13,716 nt of DNA, from positions 1-13,716 of the forward strand of contig JADHTP010000058.1 of NCBI GenBank assembly GCA_016784945.1. Direction: 5' to 3'. This document shows, piece by piece, positions 7,295 through 13,716 of the stretch (its first letter is position 1; every line of letters starts with the position of its first letter). Made by a program: the position numbers and the translations under genes. This stretch comes from Deltaproteobacteria bacterium. Its GTDB lineage: Bacteria > Myxococcota_A > UBA9042 > DTJE01. The notes under the pieces are model-generated. The model was not told the DNA's origin. It ran no database searches and was given only the letters and a program-made list of their open reading frames with translations.

Positions 7295-8278
7295 ATGCAG
7301 GAAGACATGATCGTCTTTTCCGGGACTTCCCACCCGGGGCTGGCCAAGGCCATTGCCAAGCGTATCGGATGCCCCATGGGGAGCAGCGAGTGCCTCAAGT
7401 TTTCCAACGAAAACCTGATGGTGCGGATCGCCGACAATGTGCGCCAGCGCGACGTGTTCGTGGTCCAGACATCGTCCACACCGGTGAACCAGACACTGGT
7501 GGAACTGCTCATCTTCCTGGACGCGCTGAAATACGCGAGCGCGGCCAGGGTCACGGCGGTCCTGCCGTATTTTCCCTACTGCCGCTCCGACAAGAAGGAC
7601 GAACCCCGTATTTCAGTGACGGCACGGCTCATCGCGGACCTGGTTCAGACCGCGGGCGCGGACCGGGTTCTGACCATGGACCTGCATTCGCCCCAGATCC
7701 AGGGTTTCTTCCGCATCCCGACGGATCAACTGCTGGCGGCGCCGCTCTTCTTCGACTATTTCAACGAGGTGCTGTTCAAGGAAGAGTCCAAGGACGACTT
7801 CGTCCTGGTCATGGGCGACCACGGCGCAGCCAAGCAGTTCGATTACTACTACGACGAACTGGACCTGCCCGTGGCCATCATGGACAAGTTCCGCGTGGAT
7901 CACACGGAGAAGCCCGTTATCAGGCAGGTCATTGGTGACGTCAAGGGCAAGGCGGCCCTGATCATCGACGACGAAATCGCCAGCGGTGGCACCCTCATCG
8001 AGGCCGCGGTGAAACTCGAGGAATGCGGGGCCAAGCGGATCCTGGCCGCCGCGGTCCATCCCATCTTCTCCGGCAACGCGGTGGAGAACCTGCTCAAGTC
8101 ACCCATCGAACGCTTCATCATCGGCGACACCGTTCCCGTGCGTCCCAAGATCAAGGGCCACGAGGACCGTTTCCACCTGCTGGACATGTCGCCCCTGTTT
8201 GCCCGTGCCATCGAATGCATCCACGAGGGTGATTCCCTGTCGGACCTGTTCCCATCATCGGTCAAGCGGCGGGCATGA
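7295..8278 (+). CDS. prs: Ribose-phosphate pyrophosphokinase (PRPP synthetase)
   Basis: This 327-residue protein makes PRPP from ribose 5-phosphate and ATP in the cytoplasm, for purine, pyrimidine, histidine, tryptophan and NAD synthesis. Length and domain order fit class I enzymes. Visible motifs are a YCRSDKKDEP loop (residues 95-104), DLHSPQIQGFF (129-139), the catalytic-loop Lys198 and Arg200 in DKFR, and the PRPP-binding loop DDEIASGGT (225-233). Several are atypical: FSNENLMVRI replaces the usual FSDGE-type motif, DKFRVDHTEK replaces DKRRPRPN, and IASGGT replaces the common IDTGGT or IDTAGT. The KxR pair is kept, so I expect activity, with possible differences in regulation or metal use. 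The start is set by GGAGG at 7286-7290; the next Met (codon 5) is too far from it. thiI follows after 7 nt, so the two are probably one operon. Confidence 0.93.
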   Translation: MQEDMIVFSGTSHPGLAKAIAKRIGCPMGSSECLKFSNENLMVRIADNVRQRDVFVVQTSSTPVNQTLVELLIFLDALKYASAARVTAVLPYFPYCRSDKKDEPRISVTARLIADLVQTAGADRVLTMDLHSPQIQGFFRIPTDQLLAAPLFFDYFNEVLFKEESKDDFVLVMGDHGAAKQFDYYYDELDLPVAIMDKFRVDHTEKPVIRQVIGDVKGKAALIIDDEIASGGTLIEAAVKLEECGAKRILAAAVHPIFSGNAVENLLKSPIERFIIGDTVPVRPKIKGHEDRFHLLDMSPLFARAIECIHEGDSLSDLFPSSVKRRA

Positions 8279-8285
8279 TGTCCTC

Positions 8286-9506
8286 ATGACCACCAACGCC
8301 ATCATCGCGAGATACGCCGAAGTCTTCCTCAAGCGGGGGCGTCGGGCCTATTTCGTTAGGTTGCTCAGGGATAGCCTGCGAAGACAGGTGAGCGGCGTGG
8401 GGCCTTTCAAGGTCCAGGATCACCACGGGTTCCTGCTGGTGGTGCATGGGGATGCCAAGGGGGGCGTCTTTCCAGAATTCGAGGTCGACGAAGGCCTGGA
8501 CGCCGCCCTGAAGCGCACCTTCGGCATCGTGAGCTATTCGCCCTGCCAGCTGGTACCCCGGGAGATCAGCATCATCGATAGGGCGATCCATCGAATCGCC
8601 GTGGAGGACGTGAAGGGGGCCACCACCTTCAAAGTGGACTCGTCCCGCTCGGACAAGGATTTCCCCCTGAACTCCATGGACCTGAACCGTCGGTTGGGAG
8701 CCATCGTGGCCGATGTCAGCGGGGTGCGGGTCCGGCTCAAGAATCCCGAAGTGACGGTGTCCTGCCGGATCATGTCCAGGTTCGCCGCCCTCTACGTGGA
8801 CGTGGTTCGAGGCCATGGCGGCCTGCCCGTGGGATCGGCCGGGCGGGTGGCGCTCCTGCTGTCCGGCGGCATCGATTCCCCGGTGGCCGGCTTCCTGGCC
8901 ATGCGAAGGGGTTGTACCGTGGACGCCATTCACTTCGAGGCGGCCCCCTACACCACGCCACAGGCCCGCGCGAAAGTCGTGGACCTGGCCCGCATGCTGG
9001 CGGCCTACGAAAAGAACCTGCGGCTGAAGGTGGTCCCCTTTGGCGCCATCCAGGCCGATCTCCGGGACAACGCGCCGGGTAAGCTCCTGGTGTTGCTCTA
9101 TCGGCGCTTCATGATTCGCATCGCGACGCGCCTGGCGGGGGAACTGGGTGCCCTGGCGCTGGTAACGGGCGAGAACCTGGGCCAGGTCGCCAGCCAGACC
9201 CTGGAGAACATTGCGGCCATCGAGGCCGTGTCGTCCCTGCCCGTCCTGCGGCCCCTCATTACCTGGGACAAGATGGAGACCGTTGCGCTGGCCCGTTCCA
9301 TTGGAACCTACGAAACTTCCATTCTCCCTTACGATGATTGCTGTTCCCTGTTCGTCCCCAGGCACCCCGAAACCGCCGCGCAGGCGGACGTCCTGGAAAA
9401 TGTGGAGACGGGCTTCGATGTGGAGAAAATGGTGACGGAGGCCGTGGCCGCCACGGAGACCCTGGAATTCTGGCCTACTTCGAAATGCGAACCTTCCGAC
9501 CCTTGA
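8286..9506 (+). CDS. thiI: tRNA 4-thiouridine synthase ThiI, short form without rhodanese domain
   Basis: This 406-residue enzyme adenylates U8 of tRNA and transfers persulfide sulfur to make 4-thiouridine; in many bacteria it also supplies sulfur for the thiamine thiazole. The order is an N-terminal ferredoxin-like domain plus THUMP (about residues 1-170), then a PP-loop ATP pyrophosphatase domain with SGGIDSP (193-199), HFEAAPYT (216-223), TGENLGQVASQT (294-305) and the conserved DDCCSLFVPRHP (350-361). It ends soon after, so the C-terminal rhodanese domain of E. coli ThiI is absent, as in the Bacillus form. Sulfur must then come directly from a cysteine desulfurase encoded elsewhere. The start at 8286 is chosen because an upstream in-frame ATG (8199) would overlap prs by 80 nt and add unrelated residues. 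No clear Shine-Dalgarno site is seen, so coupling to prs translation is plausible. The 3' end overlaps the convergent lipoprotein gene by 32 bp. Confidence 0.92.
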   Translation: MTTNAIIARYAEVFLKRGRRAYFVRLLRDSLRRQVSGVGPFKVQDHHGFLLVVHGDAKGGVFPEFEVDEGLDAALKRTFGIVSYSPCQLVPREISIIDRAIHRIAVEDVKGATTFKVDSSRSDKDFPLNSMDLNRRLGAIVADVSGVRVRLKNPEVTVSCRIMSRFAALYVDVVRGHGGLPVGSAGRVALLLSGGIDSPVAGFLAMRRGCTVDAIHFEAAPYTTPQARAKVVDLARMLAAYEKNLRLKVVPFGAIQADLRDNAPGKLLVLLYRRFMIRIATRLAGELGALALVTGENLGQVASQTLENIAAIEAVSSLPVLRPLITWDKMETVALARSIGTYETSILPYDDCCSLFVPRHPETAAQADVLENVETGFDVEKMVTEAVAATETLEFWPTSKCEPSDP

Positions 9507-10476
9507 CCTGGTCCGGCGTGGCCCTGATCTTGGCCCGGCAGCGGGTGGCCGAGACAGTGACCACGGTGAATCCAATGCTTCCCACCGACCCCCTGGAACC
9601 CCGTTTTACCCCATCCCGGGAGCCTCGGTTGATGAGGATTTCCGTGGCGGCGCCTTTCTCGGTGGCGGACAGAACGCGGCCAACGATGGCCGTTCCGCCC
9701 TCGCATTGACCCGTCCGGGTGTTGCATGTCTGCCCGGAGACGCATTCGGGAGAGCACGACCGGATCCGAGGGAGCCTGGGCCGGGAATGGGGCTTGACGG
9801 ACTTGCGGACACACCGGCGTTTACCCACGTCGCAGCGTTTGCCCCTGGGACAACCGCCTCGGCAGGCCGATTCGCACCGACCCGCAACGCAGATCTCACC
9901 GCGGCCGCAGTCGGGGTCACACCCTTCGGCGCGAACGCAGGCCCCGTTTCGGCAAAGAGTTCCCGTTTCGCAGCACAGGCCCGTGGGACGGCAACAGGTG
10001 GTGCCCGGTTCGCAGGCGGAACACACGTCCAGGGGCGTGACCTTGGTCTCGACCATGTAACCCGACGCGCCTTTCGTGGCCTCGATCTTGAAGAAGTAGT
10101 CCTTGTCCTGGCGGGCCGTGAACCGGAAGCTGTAGTCGCGCTTTTCGGACACCACGGGCTGACGCTGGATCACGTTGCCGTCGAAGGAAAACAAGGTGAT
10201 CTCGCCCCGCAGGCCGTGGGGCTTGTACAGCTCACCGAAGGCGAACACCACGGTGACGCTCACATCTGTGTAATAGGAAAAGTCCTTCCAGTCCGTGGCG
10301 TCGCCCCTCCCGGGTTCCAGGGAGTCCTTCACGAGGACGCCCGGGGAGATCCGGAGTGCCTTGGGTTGCTGATCATCCACGTCGTGCGGGAGCTTCTGGC
10401 ACGACAGGGCGGCGCACCCGAAGGCGACCAGCGCCACGGTGATCACGGTCCTCAATCTGGAATCAGGGGCATGCAT
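9475..10476 (-). CDS. Cysteine-rich lipoprotein with C-terminal beta-barrel-like domain, unknown function
   Basis: This 333-residue protein has a basic start (SRLRT) and a hydrophobic stretch (11-25) ending in a lipobox-like ALSC with Cys26 (Cys21, in AFGC, is a weaker option). It should be a type II signal-peptide lipoprotein. Residues ~42-146 are beta-rich with many aromatics, like a small sandwich domain. Residues 152-258 form a Cys-rich stalk of CxxGxxCxxGxC modules split by a basic Pro/Arg linker (~224-240). Residues ~262-333 look like the small beta domain seen at the end of many deltaproteobacterial surface proteins (IVGRVLS, then INRGSRDGVKRG, later DQVKG). The start is set by GGAGG (10483-10487), 6 nt before ATG. 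It lies 19 nt after pyrG, so the two are probably co-transcribed. The stalk modules resemble linker modules in the giant repeat protein. No function can be assigned. Confidence 0.85.
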   Translation of the reverse strand: MHAPDSRLRTVITVALVAFGCAALSCQKLPHDVDDQQPKALRISPGVLVKDSLEPGRGDATDWKDFSYYTDVSVTVVFAFGELYKPHGLRGEITLFSFDGNVIQRQPVVSEKRDYSFRFTARQDKDYFFKIEATKGASGYMVETKVTPLDVCSACEPGTTCCRPTGLCCETGTLCRNGACVRAEGCDPDCGRGEICVAGRCESACRGGCPRGKRCDVGKRRCVRKSVKPHSRPRLPRIRSCSPECVSGQTCNTRTGQCEGGTAIVGRVLSATEKGAATEILINRGSRDGVKRGSRGSVGSIGFTVVTVSATRCRAKIRATPDQVKGRKVRISK

Positions 10477-10495
10477 GGCAGACCTCCGTCTTGGC

Positions 10496-12190
10496 TCACT
10501 TTTTCTTGCGTGACTTCCTTTTCTTGTCCCGGATCTTCCTGAGCTTGAGAGCCGCGGCCACGAAGCCGGCGAAGATGGGGTGCGGGCTCCGCGGCCTCGA
10601 CTTGTATTCCGGGTGGAACTGGGAACCCAGGAAGAAGGGGTGACCCGGGATCTCGATGACCTCCACGAGACCCTCGCGCCCATCGGGCAGGGTGTCGTTC
10701 CCGTTGGCCCATTCCCCGGTATAGACGCCCGAGACCACCATGCCGCCTTCCAGCAGCCTTGGCAGGAGCTTGTTGTCCACCTCGTAGCGGTGGCGGTGCC
10801 TCTCGGAGATGTTCAGCCTGCCGTAGAGTCCGGCCACCAGGCTCCCCTCGGTCAGTTCGGCCTCGAAGGCGCCCAGACGCATGGTGGCGCCCTTTTCCGT
10901 GACCTCCCGTTGTGCCGGCATGATGTCGATCACGGGATAGGGTGTCTTGTCATTGAACTCGGTGGAGTTCGCCTTGTTCAGACCGCAGACGTTCCGGGCA
11001 CTTTCGATGATGGCCAGCTGGAGGCCCAGGCAGATGCCAAGGAAGGGGACCTTCTTTTCACGGGCGAACTGTATGGCCCGGATCTTCCCCTCGGTGCCCC
11101 TGGTCCCGAAACCGCCCGGGACCAGCACACCGTCGGCGCCGTTCAGGAACGGGCCGCAGTCGTCGGTCTTTTCCAGGTCCTCGGCCTCCACGAAATTCAG
11201 GTTGACCTTGCACTTGGCGGACAGGCCGCCATGGAGGAGCGCCTCGTTCAGGCTCTTGTAGGACTCCTGGAGGTCCACGTACTTGCCCACGATGGCGATG
11301 GTGACCTCGGGGCCGGTGGGCTTTTTCAGGGCGTTGACGATCCGCTTCCAGTCCGACAGGTCCGTGTCCCGCGCCCAGATGTTCAAGAGGTCGGTGATCC
11401 GCGCGTCCAGGCCCTCCTCGTGGAAAGCCAGGGGGATTTCATAGACCGAAGGGACGTCCATGGCAGAGACCACGCCTTCCGGAGGCACGTTGCAGAACAG
11501 GGAGATCTTGCGCTTGACCTCCGGGGGCATGGCTCTTTCGGTGCGGCAGATGATGATGTCGGGTTGGATGCCGATCTCCCGCAGTCCCTTTACGCTGTGC
11601 TGCGTGGGCTTGGACTTCAGTTCACCGGCGGTTCGGATGTAGGGGACGTAGGTGACGTGAACGTACAGCGTGTTTTCCCGTCCCACGTCCAGGCGCATCT
11701 GGCGGATGGCCTCGAGGTGCGGCAGGCCCTCGATGTCGCCGATGGTGCCCCCCACTTCCGCCACAAGGATGTCCACGCCGTCGGCCGCGGCCAGGATCCG
11801 GGTCTTGATCTCGTCGGTGATGTGGGGAATGACCTGCACCGTCCCACCCAGGTAGTCGCCCCGTCGCTCGCGGCTCAGGACGGCCTCGTACACCTGGCCG
11901 GATGTCACGTTGTTCACCTTGCCCATGGTGGTGGTGGTGAAACGTTCGTAATGACCCAGGTCCAGGTCGGTCTCGGCGCCGTCGTCCGTGACGAACACCT
12001 CGCCGTGCTGGAACGGGTTCATGGTGCCCGGGTCCACGTTCAGGTAGGGATCCAGCTTCTGGAGTGTGACCTTGAGGCCACGGGCCTCCATGATGGCTGC
12101 GATGGACGCGGCGCTGATTCCCTTGCCGATGGACGAAACCACGCCGCCCGTTACGAAAATGAACTTGGTATGACGTTTCCTGGAGGTCAT
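10496..12190 (-). CDS. pyrG: CTP synthase (glutamine-hydrolysing)
   Basis: This 564-residue enzyme aminates UTP to CTP using glutamine and ATP, the last step of pyrimidine ribonucleotide synthesis. The N-terminal amidoligase domain shows FVTGGVVSSIGKG (12-24), LDPYLNVDPGTMNPFQHGEV (46-65) and EVGGTIGDIE (145-154). The C-terminal class I glutaminase shows PGGFGTRG (358-365), GICLGLQ with catalytic Cys387, and the triad residues His526 and Glu528 in QFHPEYKSRP. It is slightly longer than E. coli PyrG (545), mainly because of a strongly basic tail (KLRKIRDKKRKSRKKK, 549-564). The start at 12190 is chosen over an upstream in-frame ATG (12259) because homologous sequence begins here and GGAG (12196-12199) sits 5 nt upstream. 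The upstream ATG would also lie on top of the predicted promoter. The lipoprotein gene follows after 19 nt. Confidence 0.96.
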   Translation of the reverse strand: MTSRKRHTKFIFVTGGVVSSIGKGISAASIAAIMEARGLKVTLQKLDPYLNVDPGTMNPFQHGEVFVTDDGAETDLDLGHYERFTTTTMGKVNNVTSGQVYEAVLSRERRGDYLGGTVQVIPHITDEIKTRILAAADGVDILVAEVGGTIGDIEGLPHLEAIRQMRLDVGRENTLYVHVTYVPYIRTAGELKSKPTQHSVKGLREIGIQPDIIICRTERAMPPEVKRKISLFCNVPPEGVVSAMDVPSVYEIPLAFHEEGLDARITDLLNIWARDTDLSDWKRIVNALKKPTGPEVTIAIVGKYVDLQESYKSLNEALLHGGLSAKCKVNLNFVEAEDLEKTDDCGPFLNGADGVLVPGGFGTRGTEGKIRAIQFAREKKVPFLGICLGLQLAIIESARNVCGLNKANSTEFNDKTPYPVIDIMPAQREVTEKGATMRLGAFEAELTEGSLVAGLYGRLNISERHRHRYEVDNKLLPRLLEGGMVVSGVYTGEWANGNDTLPDGREGLVEVIEIPGHPFFLGSQFHPEYKSRPRSPHPIFAGFVAAALKLRKIRDKKRKSRKKK

Positions 12191-12248
12191 TTCCACTCCG
12201 CGAGATGGCTCGAAATGTGTGTTTGGCCGTGCCTGAACCGGCCAGCGT

Positions 12249-12278
12249 AGTCTACTCACGACCCACCCTGAATGTCAA
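12249..12278 (-). promoter_or_regulatory. Sigma70-type promoter for pyrG and the lipoprotein gene
   Basis: On the minus strand a perfect -35 box TTGACA (12278-12273) and a -10 box TAGACT (12254-12249, 4 of 6) are separated by 18 nt. The start point would be near 12242, giving a leader of about 50 nt. The -35 box lies 13 bp outside the inverted-repeat element at 12291-12469. Confidence 0.6.
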
Positions 12279-12290
12279 TCCGGAATGGCC

Positions 12291-12469
12291 GCCCCAAATC
12301 CACCGTCAAATCTGCGTCAGAGACGGTGGATACGAGTGCTTTGGCGAGGCAGCAAGCCGATTTGGGCGCAGGCGTACTGGATGTACGTCGAGCACCAAAT
12401 TGGTGAAGATAACGCAGCCAAAGTGCCGTAGCCGTCGTCGAATCGCGATGCAGGCGGTGGATTTGGGGC
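12291..12469. repeat. Second inverted-repeat element, 179 bp with 15-bp perfect ends
   Basis: GCCCCAAATCCACCG at 12291-12305 is the exact complement of 12455-12469. The left arm can also pair locally: ATCCACCGT (12298-12306) with ACGGTGGAT (12323-12331), a perfect 9-bp stem with a 16-nt loop, so two mutually exclusive folds are possible. A tight hairpin, CACCAA-A-TTGGTG, sits at 12393-12405. The element fills most of the 352-bp spacer 12191-12542, between the divergent pyrG and yicC promoters. No convincing gene is inside it. Its ends differ from those of the element at 6989-7171. A dispersed intergenic element or a structured RNA are the two readings; copy number would decide. Confidence 0.6.
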
Positions 12470-12486
12470 TGCGGTGAGCCGCCGCC

Positions 12487-12515
12487 TTGATTCCGCGGAC
12501 AGGCTGCTGAATAAT
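12487..12515 (+). promoter_or_regulatory. Sigma70-type promoter for yicC
   Basis: The -35 box TTGATT (12487-12492, 4 of 6) and -10 box AATAAT (12510-12515, 5 of 6) are 17 nt apart. The predicted start near 12522 leaves a leader of about 21 nt containing the GGAGG at 12534-12538. The promoter begins 18 bp beyond the inverted-repeat element. Confidence 0.6.
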
Positions 12516-12542
12516 CCCATCTGGTGACAATCCGGAGGCGAG

Positions 12543-13427
12543 ATGGCCCTTGTCAGCATGACCGGGTTCGGGACATCGACCTTTGACGCCGGTGACGGGC
12601 GGTACGAGTGCATCGTGCGGTCCGTGAACCGGCGCACCCTGGACGTGACGATCCGCCTGCCCCCGGAGTTCACGGCCATGGAACCGACCATCCGGCGCCC
12701 CATCCAGGTCGCCTGTGGTCGGGGCGACGTTCTCCTCGTGCTGGAACGGGTCGGGAGTACGGGCCGGCGCGAGGTGCACGTGGACGAGGAGGCCGCACTG
12801 GCGTTGCACGACGCCTACCGGAAGGTGGCGGCGGCGGTGGGATCTTCGGAGGACGTGCCGTTGTCCGCCCTGCTGTCCGCCTCGGAAGTGGTCAGCCTGC
12901 ATCGGGGGAGGTCCCCTTCAACGGACGTGACACAGGACGTGATCGCAGGCATCGGGAAGGCCCTGGAGGACCTGGGTGGAACCCGGGCCCGGGAAGGACA
13001 GGCCCTGGAGCGGGACGTCATGTCCCGGCTGGGCGCCATCCGGGATTCCTGGGATCGGGTGCGCGGGGAACTGCCCCTGGTGAACCAGGCCCTGATGGAC
13101 CGTGCCGCCGACCGTGCCCGTGCCCTGGCCGAAGCGGCCGGTGTGGACGTGGAGCCTTCGGTTCTTGCCACCGCGCTGGCCTCCCTGGCCGAAAAGGCCG
13201 ACGTGTCCGAAGAGGTCAGCCGCATGGAGGCCCACGTCACGGAGTTCGAATCGCTGGTCGAAGGGGCCGGCCCCCATGGCCGCAGACTCGATTTCCTGTC
13301 CCAGGAGATGATGAGGGAAGTGGGGACCACGGCGGCCAAGTGCCAGAACGCGAGGGTGAGTCACCTGGTGGTGGAAATCAAGGCTGAACTGGAACGGATT
13401 CGCGAACAGCTCGCCAACGTCCTGTAA
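12543..13427 (+). CDS. yicC: YicC/YloC family endoribonuclease
   Basis: This 294-residue protein has the full YicC layout. The N-terminal domain has MTGFG (6-10), the family signature SVNRRTLD (27-34) and RGDV (60-63). The C-terminal DUF1732 region has DVSEEVSRM, GRRLDFLSQEMMREVGTTAAK and a closing EIKAELERIREQLANV. YicC of E. coli is an RNase reported to act in decay of the small RNA RyhB; the Bacillus homologue YloC is also an endoribonuclease. GGAGG at 12534-12538, 4 nt before ATG, fixes the start. In many genomes yicC precedes gmk and rpoZ; here it stands alone, followed by a convergent FAH-family gene. It is rich in charged helices in the middle third, as usual for the family. Confidence 0.93.
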   Translation: MALVSMTGFGTSTFDAGDGRYECIVRSVNRRTLDVTIRLPPEFTAMEPTIRRPIQVACGRGDVLLVLERVGSTGRREVHVDEEAALALHDAYRKVAAAVGSSEDVPLSALLSASEVVSLHRGRSPSTDVTQDVIAGIGKALEDLGGTRAREGQALERDVMSRLGAIRDSWDRVRGELPLVNQALMDRAADRARALAEAAGVDVEPSVLATALASLAEKADVSEEVSRMEAHVTEFESLVEGAGPHGRRLDFLSQEMMREVGTTAAKCQNARVSHLVVEIKAELERIREQLANVL

Positions 13428-13430
13428 GGC

Positions 13431-13451
13431 TCATCGCCAATCACTTATCGC
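13431..13451 (-). repeat. Heptanucleotide repeat, three units, minus strand
   Basis: Read on the minus strand the units are GCGATAA, GTGATTG and GCGATGA, the same family as at 7173-7207. They begin 4 bp after the yicC stop codon. Confidence 0.55.
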
Positions 13452-13452
13452 T

Positions 13453-13501
13453 GGGGATCCCCTGTCTGTAGGGTCATCTTGAACGCGGACTTGGACGTCC
13501 A
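13453..13501. other. Two perfect 10-bp palindromes in the yicC-FAH spacer
   Basis: GGGGATCCCC (13453-13462) and TGGACGTCCA (13492-13501) are perfect palindromes in the 144-bp spacer between two converging genes. Neither has a loop or T-tract, so neither is a standard intrinsic terminator. They could be protein-binding sites or chance. Nothing else is seen in the spacer apart from the heptamer repeats. Confidence 0.4.
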
Positions 13502-13532
13502 GGCAACCAACGGTTATTCCAGAATCAATCTG

Positions 13533-13567
13533 GCGACAGGCCATAGGCCATGGGCGATAGGCTGAAG
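13533..13567 (+). repeat. Heptanucleotide tandem repeat, five units
   Basis: The 7-mers are GCGACAG, GCCATAG, GCCATGG, GCGATAG and GCTGAAG, the third local occurrence of the heptad family. They end 4 bp before the FAH-family stop codon. Confidence 0.6.
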
Positions 13568-13571
13568 CTGA

Positions 13572-13716
13572 TCATGGCGCCTTGACGACGTTTTCGAGAA
13601 CACCAATCCTCTCGATCTCGATCCGCATGTGGTCGCCCGGCTTCAGAAAGCTTGGCGGATCCGCGAATACACCGACACCGGCGGGGGTTCCCGTGGTGAT
13701 GATGTCTCCCGGAGCA
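13572..13716 (-). CDS. Fumarylacetoacetate hydrolase family protein, C-terminal fragment
   Basis: Only the last 47 codons and a TGA (13574-13572) are in the window; the gene continues past the right edge. The fragment starts APGDIITTGTPAGVG and continues with PPSFLKPGDHM and RIEIERIGVLEN, which is the typical closing segment of the FAH superfamily. Members include fumarylacetoacetase, 5-carboxymethyl-2-hydroxymuconate isomerase/decarboxylase and acylpyruvate hydrolase. The metal-binding residues lie upstream and are not visible, so the exact substrate cannot be given. The gene is convergent with yicC. Confidence 0.88.
   Translation of the reverse strand, partial: APGDIITTGTPAGVGVFADPPSFLKPGDHMRIEIERIGVLENVVKAP

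Noticed and set aside
7295..8278. prs as a decaying pseudogene because of its altered motifs.
   Set aside because: The frame is intact at normal length, with promoter, ribosome-binding site, DLHS, KxR and GGT loop all preserved.
8199..8285. Upstream ATG as an N-terminal extension of ThiI.
   Set aside because: It would overlap prs in another frame, and the extra residues do not resemble the ThiI N-terminus, which begins naturally at 8286.
10477..10683. Longer N-terminus for the lipoprotein, starting inside pyrG.
   Set aside because: The extension is a Ser/Arg-rich shadow of pyrG; the start at 10476 has a good GGAGG and a direct signal peptide.
12205..12477. Plus-strand frame of 90 codons across the pyrG-yicC spacer.
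   Set aside because: It lies mostly within the inverted-repeat element, overlaps the predicted pyrG promoter and has no recognisable protein features.

Overview
The window is GC-rich, compact bacterial DNA holding seven genes and a few repeat-filled spacers. The gene families (class I-type PRPP synthetase, ThiI, PyrG, YicC, FAH-fold enzyme, Cys-rich lipoprotein) and the E. coli-like sigma70 promoters point to a Gram-negative bacterium. A large extracellular-type protein and a lipoprotein built from Cys-rich 'CxxGxxCxxGxC' modules are typical of Myxococcota and other former Deltaproteobacteria. That placement is an inference, not a proof.

Positions 1-6990 (+) are the 3' end of one giant gene whose start lies upstream. 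It encodes at least 2,329 residues, almost all of them about 78 tandem cysteine/aspartate-rich repeats of the type known as Dicty_CTDC. These are the repeats of Dictyostelium extracellular-matrix proteins: four Cys per unit of about 25 residues, core CTxDxC. The array becomes mosaic toward the C-terminus and ends in three larger modules at a 58-residue spacing. The stop codon lies inside the left arm of an inverted-repeat element (6989-7171), which is followed by a heptanucleotide tandem repeat and a good sigma70 promoter.

That promoter drives prs (PRPP synthetase, 7295-8278) and the closely spaced thiI (tRNA 4-thiouridine / thiamine sulfur transfer, 8286-9506). On the minus strand, pyrG (CTP synthase, 12190-10496) is followed after 19 nt by a Cys-rich lipoprotein gene (10476-9475). 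The 3' end of the lipoprotein gene overlaps the 3' end of thiI by 32 bp. The 352-bp spacer between pyrG and yicC has a promoter for each direction and, between them, a second inverted-repeat element (12291-12469). yicC (endoribonuclease family, 12543-13427) is followed by a 144-bp spacer with more heptamer repeats, then by the C-terminal end of a fumarylacetoacetate-hydrolase-family gene that enters from the right edge on the minus strand.

The right-hand half is mostly housekeeping: prs feeds PRPP to nucleotide synthesis, pyrG makes CTP, thiI modifies tRNA and yicC acts on RNA. The unusual content is the giant repeat protein, the lipoprotein that shares its Cys-rich linker type, and the spacer repeats, which look like genome-dispersed families.
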